DNA of 64,000 bases from Bin5 sp022827195 (GCA_965208275.1 OZ242331.1:3906001-3970000), one strand, 5' to 3'. Numbered from the stretch's first letter, positions 1-9,480 are shown. The notes: generated from the sequence alone by a model not told the origin. Made by a program: numbers and translations.

Positions 1-388
1 TCCGGGGCCGCATGGGTACAATCACAGGATGAGTCACGAGTGGTTTGGGAAGTGGTTGGGTGCGGGGTAGGCGCTGGCGCAGGTTGGAAAGTGAACGCAA
101 TGGAAATCCATTGTCGCTGCATCAGTGTACTGAACTGCTCGGTACTACATCGCGGTCCTTGATTTAGAGTTTTGGGGCCAGTTTCACCGAGTGAGGTCCG
201 GGTGAAAACGGAAACCAGATTGGCATTTGCCTATCAGAAGAAAAAGATACGGATGCCCATCAATGAAGACCTCCGCCAGGTTTTTCGTGAGATAGTAGCA
301 GAAGGCGGCCGCGCCAGATTCTGCCGCGTCTAGAGGAAATCGTAAGAAAGCTGCAATAGGAGCCCAGGCGTCGTCCTGTTCCCTTTTC
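1..388. other. no gene recognised
   Basis: No convincing coding region, RNA or hairpin is visible. A short open stretch at about 163-332 (plus strand) ends at a TAG and has a weak resemblance to the middle of a tyrosine recombinase, but it lacks any catalytic residue and is not annotated. Confidence 0.4.
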
Positions 389-1756
389 TCAGAGACTCTT
401 GAACGCCCGCATTCTGTTGATGTATGTGGCCTGCACCATGGGGCCGTCCAGCAGCGGGTCTTCCGTCTCCTCCATCCAGGCGCGCAGGCGCCGCGCCAGG
501 CCGTCCCGTATGGCGGCGTAGTCGGGGTCCTCGGCCAAGTTGTTCTGCTCCAACGGGTCCCGCTCCAGGTCGAACAGCTCGAATGGTGGATGGTTCAGCC
601 CGGTGGATGACACATCCAGCGCGACACTGATCTCAGGGTAACTCTTGCCGTTGTTGAGAAAGTCGGGCGGCGTCTCAATCCGGGGCGAAAACTCGAAGTT
701 GGCGATCAGCTTCCAGCGCTCCGTGCGGATGGCGCGCATCGGATCGTAGTAGACATGGTAGGTCTTCTCGACGAATACACAGTCGCTCGGCCCGTATTCA
801 TCCCCGCACAGCAGACTCCAATAGCTCCTCCCATGAAGTTTTGGCGGCGGTTCGATCCCCAACATCTCTAGCACGGTGGGCACAAAGTCGGCGTGGGTGA
901 CGAATTCCCCAAAACGCCGGCCCCCGGCCTCTTCAGGCTGCCCCGTCTCCGCAGCCGATGCGGCCGACGAAGCGCCCAGTCCGGGAATACGCATCAGCAG
1001 CGGCACCTCGATGCCGGCGTCGTAGAGGCTCATCTTCGACAGCGGGAACGGGATGCCGTGATCTGCCGTGAAGACGACGACCGTATCGTCGGCCAGGCCC
1101 GCCGTCTCGAGCGCCGCCAGAACCCTGCCGAACGCCTTGTCGATCGACGCGATCGAGGCCTCCATGTCAACCAGGTCCTCGCGCACCACAGGAATGTCAG
1201 GCAGATAGGGCGGGATCGCCACCTCGTCGGCGTCGAGCGGTTCGGTGTCGCTGGGGAAGGGACGGTGCGGCTCGAAGAAACCGATCTGGGCGAAAAACGG
1301 CCGGCTGAACTGCGCGAGCGAACCGCAGAACGCGTCCGCCAGCTCGGCGCAGCTCCCGCGCGGATGGGCATGCTTGTAGCCGCAGCGCTCCGGGCTGCTG
1401 GCCTCGTGCTGCACGCCGAAGAGGCGCGTCTCGTAGCCGTGCCCGGCCAGGACCTGCGCCAGGTGCCTTTCGTCCGGCTTAAGGTCGTTGGCGTACTCGG
1501 TGTGCGCCATCCCGACCACGCCGTTTGCGTGCGGGTAGCGGCCGGTCCAGAGCGCGGCCCGCGAAGGGCTGCACTGCGGCGCGACGCAGAAGCTGTTCTC
1601 GAATAGGAGCCCGGATGCGGCAAAGGCGTCGATATGCGGTGTGCGGACGCCGGGGACGCCGTAGCAACCCAGGTAGCGGCCCAAGTCATGGCAGATGAAG
1701 ACGAGTATGTTCGGTCGTTGGGTGCGCATCGGGATATACCTCGCTGGACTTTGCAT
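389..1756 (-). CDS. sulfatase, heparan N-sulfatase-like
   Basis: A 455-residue type I sulfatase that would hydrolyse sulfate esters or sulfamates. The formylglycine signature C-S-P-S-R lies at residues 62-66, inside the block PQCSPSRAALWTGRYPHANG. The N-terminal metal-binding block reads NILVFICHDLG (His-Asp rather than Asp-Asp, as seen in bacterial heparan N-sulfatase-like members), and a second metal block TADHG follows in the middle. No signal peptide is obvious, so location is uncertain. It is transcribed on the same strand as the oligopeptide-type transporter to its right, which suggests a shared catabolic role. Substrate cannot be assigned. A sulfatase-maturing enzyme is needed and is not in this window. 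Confidence 0.9.
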   Translation of the reverse strand: MQSPARYIPMRTQRPNILVFICHDLGRYLGCYGVPGVRTPHIDAFAASGLLFENSFCVAPQCSPSRAALWTGRYPHANGVVGMAHTEYANDLKPDERHLAQVLAGHGYETRLFGVQHEASSPERCGYKHAHPRGSCAELADAFCGSLAQFSRPFFAQIGFFEPHRPFPSDTEPLDADEVAIPPYLPDIPVVREDLVDMEASIASIDKAFGRVLAALETAGLADDTVVVFTADHGIPFPLSKMSLYDAGIEVPLLMRIPGLGASSAASAAETGQPEEAGGRRFGEFVTHADFVPTVLEMLGIEPPPKLHGRSYWSLLCGDEYGPSDCVFVEKTYHVYYDPMRAIRTERWKLIANFEFSPRIETPPDFLNNGKSYPEISVALDVSSTGLNHPPFELFDLERDPLEQNNLAEDPDYAAIRDGLARRLRAWMEETEDPLLDGPMVQATYINRMRAFKSL

Positions 1757-2122
1757 TTCCGGTGTACGCCGCGTACAGGTCGGGCTGCACTGTATTCCGG
1801 TCGTAAATGACCGTCAACCCACGTCTATCCAGGGGGCGGTTTCGTGCGCGCAGCCCGATTGAAACCCAACTGTCGAGTAGGCGGTCGCCCGCATCCAGGC
1901 CGGAGATGCGCTGCTGCTCGAACACTACGGCGCGAGATGCTGCGGCAATCGCCGGCGAAAGAACCAAACAGTGCCGCGTCCTTGAACAGCATTAATGGGA
2001 AAATCGGTGGAAAGAGTTGGCGTCGAACCCGCAGAATATTGTGGGGGCCGGCTCTTCGTCTTCAGCATCACAGCCCGACAACCGCGCAGTTACCGAAGAC
2101 TCAAAACTGGAAACTCAAAACC
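1757..2122. other. intergenic, no gene
   Basis: This 366-bp gap upstream of the sulfatase holds no supported gene. Positions 2101-2120 carry an A-rich CTGGAAACT-type repeat that abuts the stop codon of the permease gene and belongs to the dispersed family described in the findings. Confidence 0.5.
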
Positions 2123-3358
2123 CTAATGATACGGATCGGCCGCGTCGCGCAGTCCGTCGCCGAGGAAGCTCAACGCGAGAACGGTGACGATGACGAAGAG
2201 GCCGGGCAGCAGCAGCCACGGGGCCAGCGCGACCGAGCGCAGGTTCTGCGCCTCCTGCAGCAGAACGCCCCAGCTGATCGTCGGCGGCCGCAGCCCCAGG
2301 CCCAGGAAGCTGAGCGACGTCTCGCTGAGAATCATGGTCGGGACGGCCAGCGTGGCCGAGGCGATCAGGTGGCTGAAAAAGGAGGGTACCATGTGGCGCA
2401 GGATGATGCGCATCTCGCTGGCGCCGGCGAAGCGGGCCGCCAGGACGAACTCCTCCTCGCGCATCGAGAGAAAGCGGCCGCGCACCGCGCGCGCCAGAAA
2501 GGTCCAGCCGATCAGCGAGAGGATGATCGTGATGCCGAAATAGACTCTGATGCTGGACCAGTCCTGCGGCAGCGCCGCGCTCAGCGCCATCCACAGCGGA
2601 ATCGACGGCACCGAACGGATGAACTCGATCACGCGCTGGATCAGGACGTCGATCACGCCGCCGTAGTAGCCGGAGATGCCGCCCAGCACCACGCCGAAGA
2701 TGAAGCTCAGCGCCACGCCGATCAGGCCGATCGAGAGCGAAATGCGCGAGCCGTAGATGATGCGCGTGAACATGTCGCGGCCCAGCTTGTCCGCGCCGAG
2801 AACGAATACCGGCGCAAACTCCGGCAGCTCCAGCTCCTCGCCGCCCGTGTTATCGAGCACCGGCTCTTCGGCACGGACGCCGAACAGGTGGCGATTGGTC
2901 TTGAACAGGCCCCAGAGTTTGTACGCATCCCCTTCGACCCAGAACCGGACCGGGTAGCGGATCCGCTCGTCGATCTGGAACTCCATGCGCAGCGTTTCGG
3001 GGTTGCGCGCCTGCGTCAGGCCGTAGACGAACGGACGGCCCTGGAACTCGCCGTCGTGGAAGAGATGAATCCGTTGCGGCGGCGCGTAGGTCAGCGCGAC
3101 TTCGTAGGTCTCAGGGTTGTAGGGCGCCAGAAATTCGGCAAAGAGGGCGATCACATAGAGGATAATGACGACCACGCCGCCCACGATCGCCATTCGGTGC
3201 TTGATAAAACGCCACCACATCATCTGCAGCGGCGTGGCAACGTAGATCTGCTCTTCCTCTTCCTCGATGGGAAGATAGGCGCCGGCGGCGTCGTCCTCCA
3301 GCCCCTGCTGAAGGTCTCCGGCCTGAATTTGCTGTGTAGATGACTGGTCTGCGGCCAT
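2123..3358 (-). CDS. ABC transporter permease, OppC/DppC type
   Basis: A 411-residue inner-membrane permease of the oligopeptide/nickel (binding_prot-dependent transport) family. One membrane segment near residues 57-77 is followed by a roughly 110-residue extracytoplasmic region and then about five membrane segments. The ATPase-coupling loop, around AARFAGASEMRIILRH, and the family signature LSETSLSFLGLGLRPP are visible. It forms a run with the OppB-like permease (73-bp gap) and the solute-binding lipoprotein upstream. No OppD/OppF ATPase gene is in the window. Confidence 0.9.
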   Translation of the reverse strand: MAADQSSTQQIQAGDLQQGLEDDAAGAYLPIEEEEEQIYVATPLQMMWWRFIKHRMAIVGGVVVIILYVIALFAEFLAPYNPETYEVALTYAPPQRIHLFHDGEFQGRPFVYGLTQARNPETLRMEFQIDERIRYPVRFWVEGDAYKLWGLFKTNRHLFGVRAEEPVLDNTGGEELELPEFAPVFVLGADKLGRDMFTRIIYGSRISLSIGLIGVALSFIFGVVLGGISGYYGGVIDVLIQRVIEFIRSVPSIPLWMALSAALPQDWSSIRVYFGITIILSLIGWTFLARAVRGRFLSMREEEFVLAARFAGASEMRIILRHMVPSFFSHLIASATLAVPTMILSETSLSFLGLGLRPPTISWGVLLQEAQNLRSVALAPWLLLPGLFVIVTVLALSFLGDGLRDAADPYH

Positions 3359-3383
3359 TTAGATGGACACCGGCCCCCATGCC

Positions 3384-3424
3384 CGAAAACGAAAAACTGG
3401 AAACGAAAAACCAGAAACTGAAGA
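3384..3424. repeat. A-rich CTGGAAAC-type intergenic repeat
   Basis: Irregular copies of GAAAACTGG / GAAAC / CCAGAAACT fill most of the gap between the two permease genes. Similar blocks occur at 2101-2120, 13297-13330, 30600-30639 and 63551-63582, always touching or flanking gene ends. Confidence 0.55.
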
Positions 3425-3431
3425 CGCCCCC

Positions 3432-4418
3432 TCACCCACCCATCCGAATGCGCGGGTCGAGCAAGGCAAGCATGATATCCGAGACCAACGTGCCAATGAT
3501 CGTCAGCGTGCTCAGCATGAGCAGAAAGCTGGCGGCCAGGTACATGTCCTGGGTCAGAAGCGCGCGCAGCAGCAGCGGGCCGGTGGTCGGCAGGCTCAGC
3601 ACGACCGAGACAATGATCGAGCCGGAGACCAGCTGCGGCAGGGCCCAGCCCATCGTGCTGACAAAGGGATTCAACGCCACCCGCGTTGGATATTTCATCA
3701 CCAGCTTCGTCTCGTTCAGGCCCTTGGCGCGGCCCGTCTCCACGTACGGCTTGCTCAGCTCGTCCAACAGGTTGGCGCGCATCGTGCGCACCAGCCCGGC
3801 CGACCCTGCCGTCCCCACGATAATCGCCGGCGCCCACAGATGCTTGAGCATATCGACGAACTTGGCCACGCTCCAGGGCGCGTCGACAAACTCCTGCGAA
3901 AAGAGGCCGGAGATGTTGACACCGAAATAACTTAGGGCGATCCACATCAGGATCAACGCGATCATGAAATTGGGGGTGCCCAGGCCGATAAAGCTGAGCG
4001 CGGTGAAGATATAGTCCCCGATCGAATACTGGTAGACCGCGGAAAACACGCCGACGACAAGCCCGACGATCCATGAAAACATCAGCGCGGCGAAGGCGAC
4101 CACCACCGTCAGACCCAACCGGTCCCAGATCAGGTCGCTCACAGGCAGCTGCCACTCGAAGGAGAAGCCGAAGTTGCCCTGAAACACGTTGCCCAGCCAT
4201 TTGGCGAAGCGTACCGGCGCCGGCTGGTCCAGCCCGTACTGCATGACGAGCGCGTCGATCTCGTCCTGGCGCACGTCGTCCCCCATCGCCATGCGGTTGG
4301 CGATATAGGAGGTCCTGTAGTCGCCGGGCGGCAGTTCGATGACCACAAAGGAGATCAACGAGATCATGAACAGCGTCGGCACCATCAGGATGAGGCGGCG
4401 GAAGATGAATGAGGACAT
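3432..4418 (-). CDS. ABC transporter permease, OppB/DppB type
   Basis: A 328-residue membrane permease with six predicted membrane segments, beginning with FIFRRLILMVPTLFMISLISF, the usual first segment of OppB-type proteins. The cytoplasmic coupling loop lies near GRAKGLNETKLVMK. It pairs with the OppC-type permease downstream to form the channel, fed by the solute-binding lipoprotein encoded just upstream. Peptide transport is the classic role of the family, but members in sugar-degrading bacteria also carry oligosaccharides, so the substrate is left open. Confidence 0.9.
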   Translation of the reverse strand: MSSFIFRRLILMVPTLFMISLISFVVIELPPGDYRTSYIANRMAMGDDVRQDEIDALVMQYGLDQPAPVRFAKWLGNVFQGNFGFSFEWQLPVSDLIWDRLGLTVVVAFAALMFSWIVGLVVGVFSAVYQYSIGDYIFTALSFIGLGTPNFMIALILMWIALSYFGVNISGLFSQEFVDAPWSVAKFVDMLKHLWAPAIIVGTAGSAGLVRTMRANLLDELSKPYVETGRAKGLNETKLVMKYPTRVALNPFVSTMGWALPQLVSGSIIVSVVLSLPTTGPLLLRALLTQDMYLAASFLLMLSTLTIIGTLVSDIMLALLDPRIRMGG

Positions 4419-4427
4419 TGAACCTGA

Positions 4428-4522
4428 GTGGTTAGTGGTTACTGGTTAGTGAAATGCCAGCGGCCTGCGGCCGGTCACCAGCGGATTTGCTGGCAACCGA
4501 CCACTGGCGACTGGCCGCTGGC
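4428..4522. repeat. GGTTA-type repeat and imperfect hairpin
   Basis: Positions 4428-4450 contain tandem GTGGTTAGTGG / TTACTGG units. Next to them, GCCAGCGGCC (4456-4465) and GGCCGCTGGC (4513-4522) form a perfect 10-bp inverted repeat around a CTGG-rich centre. The block separates the permease from the solute-binding gene and could act as an mRNA-processing or partial termination structure, which is an inference. Confidence 0.5.
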
Positions 4523-4530
4523 AACTGAAC

Positions 4531-6519
4531 TTAGCTCTTGAAGTAGTACTGCTCCGGCACGGTGCTGCCAGGCGTCTGCAGATGCCAGGAGGAGACGCCC
4601 TCGCGCGGGACGTTGCCCATGTTCTTGCTCAGTACGACGGGCGCAGGCAGGCCGACCGCCATGCTGAACGTCCACAGATTCTCCTTGTTGAGGTCGAGAA
4701 TCTGCTGGAAGAGGCGTTTATGCTCCTCAACGTCCGGCGTGGCCTTGATCGCCTCGTAGAGATCGATCGTGGTGCGCAGGTCGCCGGTCGGCTCGATGCC
4801 GTTGGCGCCGCTGGAGTTGTACCAGAGGGCATGGCAGGCGGCGTGGTGCGAGCTGCCTGGGTTGAACGGCATGAAGTGCCGCGGGTCGATCAGCGGGTTG
4901 AACTCGGCCGAGCCGGTCCAGACGGTAAAATCGTGTTCGGAAGCCTGGACGCGCTCGCTCCACAGCGGACGGGCCTCCTCTTTCAGTGTCAGCTGCACGC
5001 CGACGTCGCCCATGTACTTCTGCATCAGTTCGCCGATGCTGCGCCAGGAACCGAAGACCGGCGCATAGTTGAAGATAATGCTGAGCGGCTCGCCGTCCGA
5101 ACGCAGACGGATTCCGTCGTCGTTCTTGTCGGTCAGGCCCATCTCGTCCAGCAGAGAATTGGCCAGGTCCGGTTCGTACTCGGTCGCGTTCTTGGCCTGC
5201 GACTCATCGTAGAAGGGGGAGCTGGCGAGCGGCGCCGGCTGCCCCGGCTCACCCTGGCCGAGGTAGACGGCCTCGATCACCTCGTCGCGGTTCATCGCGT
5301 ACGACATGGCAAAGCGGAAGCGCTTGTCGTTGAAAATCTCATGCAGGACCGGGTCCGGATGGCAGAGATTGAAGGACAAAACGGAATCGCTCGTTTCGCC
5401 GAACTTCCAGAGAAGGATCTCGTAGTTGCCCACCTCCTCATTCTCCTTAAAGAGCGAGAAGTTCTCCATCAGGATATGGCGGTGCTGCATGTCGATATCG
5501 CCGGCCACGGCGCGCAGGTTCAGGACCTCCGAGTCCTCGACAATATCGGTCGAGACCTTGTCGATGTAGGGCAACTGGTTGCCTGAGGGGTCCACCTTCC
5601 AGTAGTAGGGGTTGCGTTCCAGCACGATCGGAACGTCGGGTGTAATCTTGGTGAAGCGCCAGGCGAAAAGGACCGGCACGTCAAGATTCAGGCGCGGCGT
5701 AAGCCGGTTGTTGAAGTACTGGTGCCAGAACTCGAAGTCGTTCTCCGACGCCTGCGCGTTCAGCTCCTCTTCATCTTCGTAGTTGCGATGGAACTGGGTC
5801 ATGTAGTGCTTGGGATACCAGGTCATCGAAGCGCCGTTGGCGCCCGCCATCAGCGTCATGAAGATGCCGTGCGCGCCGGGGAAGGTGAAGCGAATCGTCA
5901 GATCGTCGGGCGCGTCCATCACGACCGGCTGGCCGCCTACGGTCAGCCATGTCGGGAAGCTCGGAGCGAGGTCTTCGTCGCCCAGCACATCCTCATACCA
6001 GAACATGAAGTCCTCGGAAGAGTGCGGTGTGCCGTCCGACCACTTGACGCCCTCGCGCAGGTGGAAGGTGTAGGTCGTGCCGTCATCGGAAACTTCCCAG
6101 GATTCGGCCAGGTTGGGGCCGATGTCGGAACCGTCCATGTTGAAGCGGACCAGCTGCGGGTACATGAGGCGGTACCTGAAGATGCCGGCATCGCCCGGAC
6201 CGACGCCGATGCGGCGCCAGGTGCCGCCGTACTGGCCGATCTCATCCAGCGGTTCGATCACCATTGGGTTGGCGGGCAGCCGCTCGTCAACCGGCGGTAT
6301 GTCGCCGTTGGCGACCATTTCGGCCAGCATCGGCGCCTCGTTGTACTGCGACGCCGGCATCGCCGCTTCGCCGCTGTCAGACGCGGCCGGGGCCTCGGCT
6401 GCCGGCGCCTCCGCGGCCGGCTCGTCACCGCCGCCGCCGCAGGCTGCCAGCACCGCGCCGGCCGTTGCGAAGGCCGACACCTGCAGGAATCTTCGTCGCG
6501 AAATCTCTCTTCGGGTCAT
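4531..6519 (-). CDS. ABC transporter solute-binding lipoprotein, family 5
   Basis: A 662-residue extracytoplasmic solute-binding protein of the oligopeptide family (SBP_bac_5). The N-terminus carries a twin-arginine-like stretch REISRRRFLQ, a hydrophobic segment and the lipobox LAAC, then an acidic/alanine-rich linker, so the mature protein is probably lipid-anchored. The start used is the second ATG. The upstream ATG at 6534 lies within the ribosome-binding site GGAGGAG, which sits 5 nt before the chosen start. It is longer than most family members (about 500-600 aa). It is the first gene of the transporter set and supplies substrate to the two permeases. Confidence 0.9.
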   Translation of the reverse strand: MTRREISRRRFLQVSAFATAGAVLAACGGGGDEPAAEAPAAEAPAASDSGEAAMPASQYNEAPMLAEMVANGDIPPVDERLPANPMVIEPLDEIGQYGGTWRRIGVGPGDAGIFRYRLMYPQLVRFNMDGSDIGPNLAESWEVSDDGTTYTFHLREGVKWSDGTPHSSEDFMFWYEDVLGDEDLAPSFPTWLTVGGQPVVMDAPDDLTIRFTFPGAHGIFMTLMAGANGASMTWYPKHYMTQFHRNYEDEEELNAQASENDFEFWHQYFNNRLTPRLNLDVPVLFAWRFTKITPDVPIVLERNPYYWKVDPSGNQLPYIDKVSTDIVEDSEVLNLRAVAGDIDMQHRHILMENFSLFKENEEVGNYEILLWKFGETSDSVLSFNLCHPDPVLHEIFNDKRFRFAMSYAMNRDEVIEAVYLGQGEPGQPAPLASSPFYDESQAKNATEYEPDLANSLLDEMGLTDKNDDGIRLRSDGEPLSIIFNYAPVFGSWRSIGELMQKYMGDVGVQLTLKEEARPLWSERVQASEHDFTVWTGSAEFNPLIDPRHFMPFNPGSSHHAACHALWYNSSGANGIEPTGDLRTTIDLYEAIKATPDVEEHKRLFQQILDLNKENLWTFSMAVGLPAPVVLSKNMGNVPREGVSSWHLQTPGSTVPEQYYFKS

Positions 6520-7050
6520 GGATTCTCCTCCCATTGGTTGGATTTGGTACCGAACTTCAAATCTTTTGCAAAAAACATTCAGTTTTCGGCAAGGCCCCCA
6601 TCAAGCCCGAACGGGACAGCCGAAAACTCTCAGAATCACACAATGCCGTCATCGTGGAACGGTAGCCGACCGAGACCACCGACTGCCGATCAGCCACTGG
6701 AAATCCCGGCCGGAAGATGACCGGAAAGAGCCGGCACCGGGGCGCCGTCTTCGATCGGCCGCATCACAGGGGAACAGCCTCAGCGCGGGGAAAGAGACTG
6801 TGATTCTCCGATAAGCCGACTCGGTCAACTGTGTCACCAAACAGGAGACTAACGGGAAAACCGCCCGCAATTGGGGCGATCTATAGCTGCTGCCAACTTT
6901 CGGACGAACAGGACTGCCGACAGCACGCTCGCTGCACTGTGCCCCGGATCAAAAAGGGGCAGGAGGGATTGGAACGAAATTATACACACACGGGCGGGTA
7001 TGACCAATTTTTGAAGTCGCAATTCAAGCATACACAGGGGACCACCGCGA
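6520..7050. other. intergenic, no gene
   Basis: The 531-bp gap between the solute-binding gene and the first PhyH gene shows no supported reading frame or RNA. It presumably holds the promoter of the transporter genes on the minus strand, but I could not pick out a convincing -35/-10 pair. Confidence 0.45.
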
Positions 7051-7773
7051 TCAACGCAATATCTCGCGTTCCTGGCGTTCACCGTTGCCAGGCACGTTGT
7101 AGGCAAAGGTGTTGGCCCAGCGGGGTTGGGGCGACAGGTTGGGCGCGGAGCCGTGGATGACCAGCGAGGTGAAAAAGATGCCGTCGCCCGGCTCCATCGG
7201 CACGGTCACGCCCTCTTCGCGCTTGTAGTAGTGGCCGGGCAGGAACTTGCCGAATGTCTCCTGGTGCTGCTCGTGGTCCTGGAGGCCCCAGCGGTGGCTG
7301 CCGGGGATGAACTCAAGGCAGCCGTTTTCGAGCGTCATGGGGTCGATGGCCAGCTGGCAGTTGATCATCATCGGCCGGTTCTTGTCCGTTTTCCAGTAGG
7401 CATAGTCCTGGTGCCAGGGCGTCGCCGCGCCAATACCGGCCTCCTTGGGCAGCAGCTTGCTGTGGTAGAGCGCCACCTGCGGGTGCATCAGCTCGGCCAC
7501 GATGTCGACGAGCGCGTCGCTGCGCAGGATGCGGTTGAGGGTGGGGCTGACCAGCTCGCTGTGCATCAGCTGGCGGATGATCTTGCTCTCATCGGACGCG
7601 TCCTCATCCTCCCAGGCAACATGAATGTCGGGCGGTGGGTCGGCCACCATGCGCCGGTGAATATCCTTCAACTCCTGGCGGATCCGCCCGATATCCTTTG
7701 CAGGGACAAGGCTCTTTTTGAGCAGAAAACCGTTGGCCTCATAGGACTCTTTCTCTTGGCTGGTGAGATGCAT
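7051..7773 (-). CDS. phytanoyl-CoA dioxygenase family oxygenase
   Basis: A 240-residue member of the PhyH family, Fe(II)/2-oxoglutarate-dependent oxygenases that hydroxylate small molecules. The metal triad is visible as H121-Q-D123 (in PWHQDYAYW) and H207 (LVIHGSAPN), with R218 as the likely 2-oxoglutarate carboxylate ligand. PGSHRWG, common in the family, is at 158-163. The start is the ATG at MHLTSQEKE; the longer open frame upstream has no family similarity. It follows the beta-propeller gene on the same strand. Substrate is unknown. Confidence 0.88.
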   Translation of the reverse strand: MHLTSQEKESYEANGFLLKKSLVPAKDIGRIRQELKDIHRRMVADPPPDIHVAWEDEDASDESKIIRQLMHSELVSPTLNRILRSDALVDIVAELMHPQVALYHSKLLPKEAGIGAATPWHQDYAYWKTDKNRPMMINCQLAIDPMTLENGCLEFIPGSHRWGLQDHEQHQETFGKFLPGHYYKREEGVTVPMEPGDGIFFTSLVIHGSAPNLSPQPRWANTFAYNVPGNGERQEREILR

Positions 7774-7856
7774 TGGATACCTCTTATGACTGTTCACAGC
7801 CTGGCCCGTCGGGCATTCCCCTGCGTTTAGCGGGAAGAACGGACACAGTGCAAAGT

Positions 7857-9422
7857 TCAGATGAATCTGAAGCTGTACAGCTTGCTGCGGTTGAGGAAAA
7901 AGCGAATCTGAACGGGCTCTTTGAACTTTGATTGATGTTCCGCCAGTGGGACACGCCAGTGCACTTCGTCGCTCTGCAGAGGTGCGCACTCCTCGCGCGA
8001 AAAGCCTACCAGGGCACGGCCGTCGGGCCGGCAAATCTCGATGCGCAGTTGACCGCCGGCCGCGTCAGCGTTTATCTCCAACTCGTATAGACTCCAGGAC
8101 GCGGGGAGCAGCGGTTTGGTCACGACAAGACCCTCGCCGGCCGCGGCCAGCGCGACGAAACGATCCCGCTTCCAGGAGGCTCGCCCCAACCGCTTGACCC
8201 GCTTCTCCATGTCGGTCTCGCCGTGCGTGTGCTCACAGCCGGTGTAGTACCAGTGCAGTTCGTCCCCGTCCAGAACCGGCTCCTTCGCCGTGCCGATGAT
8301 CATACCCCTGTCCCATGCCTCGCCCTCGCCGCGGGGAAGCGCCGCCGTCCGGCCGCGGTCGGCATGTTGCCAGTTGATGCCGTCGCGACTGTAGACAAAC
8401 TGCGCGTCGATCGGACCGTCGCACGGGATCTGATTCTTCTCCCCCGGGATCTGCTCGGCCGTCACGGAGAGCACGCCCAGCAGTCCGAGATGAACATTAC
8501 CGTAACGAAAGGCCGAAAGGTTGTGGAACTCGGCGCGCAGCGCGCCGTACCGGCGGTGGGCCACCTCGTCGTCCCAGCTGCCCGGCTCCAATACCGGGTA
8601 AGAGTCCTTCCAGGGACCGGTCAGAGCGGGGCTTTCCGAGTAACAGATGACGCGGCGCTTGTGCCGGTCGTCGAAGCGCTGGATCGAATAGGCGCGGTAG
8701 AGATTGGCCGCGGCGTCGAAGGTCACGTTGAATGTGCCTTCGTTGCTGCGCCGCACCACCGGTTCAAGATGGCCGCTGTCATCCCAGTGGATGCCGTCGG
8801 GCGAGGTCAGCAGGAAGATGCCGCGGTAGCGACGGCAGAAGCCGATCGCCTTGTAGCGCTTGTCCGCGTCCTCCTCCGCGCGATCGATAAAGACGGACGC
8901 GCCGTGCAGGTCCCAGATGATGTTATTGGCCCTACTGCCGTTGAAGCTGAAGATGCCCAGCTCCGGCTTGACCCAGTTGATGCCATCATCGCTCTCCGCG
9001 TAAAGCGTCAGGTCGCCGCGATCGTTGTCGACGAAACGGCGTCCATAGCCGTCTGCGGTGACGCCGTTGCAATGATGGGGTCTCTCGTCGGTGCGCGGGA
9101 TAAAGAGGCCGGGGACCTGGTAGTTTCCAGCCGGCACGCGCCAGTGGGGCCCCATACGGCCAAAGTACCACATGCGGTACTTGCCCACCGTCTCGTCGTA
9201 TAGGACCGTACCGTAGAGATGGATGCGTTTGCTCATGCCCGGGCCGCAGTATTCCCACGGCTTGTCCTCGTCCGGCTCCATGACAAAAGGGGTCTTGCTG
9301 CAAGGCTGCACCTCGCGGCTGATGCCCTCCTCCTCCTCGATCAACGCCTCGTCGAGAAGCAGGACCCTCTCTTCATCACGCAGTTGATAGGGGCTTGCGA
9401 TGGGGTCGGCTTTTGCGTTCAT
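7857..9422 (-). CDS. glycosyl-hydrolase-like beta-propeller protein
   Basis: A 521-residue protein with repeated blades of the five-bladed propeller kind found in GH32/43/62/68-like proteins. Recurrent units pair a 'S-D/R-D-G-I-N/H-W' turn with a following strand: ESDDGINWVKP, SPDGIHWDD and YSRDGINWQH. These are typical of sialidase- or GH32-like hypothetical proteins from Planctomycetes and Chloroflexi. No signal peptide is visible. A catalytic triad cannot be fixed by eye. The neighbouring Gfo/Idh/MocA dehydrogenase and PhyH genes suggest that it acts on or binds a sugar derivative. Assignment is by pattern and is moderate. Confidence 0.7.
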   Translation of the reverse strand: MNAKADPIASPYQLRDEERVLLLDEALIEEEEGISREVQPCSKTPFVMEPDEDKPWEYCGPGMSKRIHLYGTVLYDETVGKYRMWYFGRMGPHWRVPAGNYQVPGLFIPRTDERPHHCNGVTADGYGRRFVDNDRGDLTLYAESDDGINWVKPELGIFSFNGSRANNIIWDLHGASVFIDRAEEDADKRYKAIGFCRRYRGIFLLTSPDGIHWDDSGHLEPVVRRSNEGTFNVTFDAAANLYRAYSIQRFDDRHKRRVICYSESPALTGPWKDSYPVLEPGSWDDEVAHRRYGALRAEFHNLSAFRYGNVHLGLLGVLSVTAEQIPGEKNQIPCDGPIDAQFVYSRDGINWQHADRGRTAALPRGEGEAWDRGMIIGTAKEPVLDGDELHWYYTGCEHTHGETDMEKRVKRLGRASWKRDRFVALAAAGEGLVVTKPLLPASWSLYELEINADAAGGQLRIEICRPDGRALVGFSREECAPLQSDEVHWRVPLAEHQSKFKEPVQIRFFLNRSKLYSFRFI

Positions 9423-9480
9423 CGGCAGATAGCAGCTGATGGAACTGCATTCGCACGCATGCGGCGAAGCGGCAGCTGAC

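Noticed and set aside
163..332. Possible tyrosine-recombinase fragment (KKKIRMPINEDLRQVF).
   Set aside because: Only a short stretch matches a loose pattern, no catalytic Arg/His/Tyr is visible, and flanking sequence gives no support.
2115..2594. Overlapping reading frames within the permease genes.
   Set aside because: They are out of frame with a clearly recognised permease and have no independent support.
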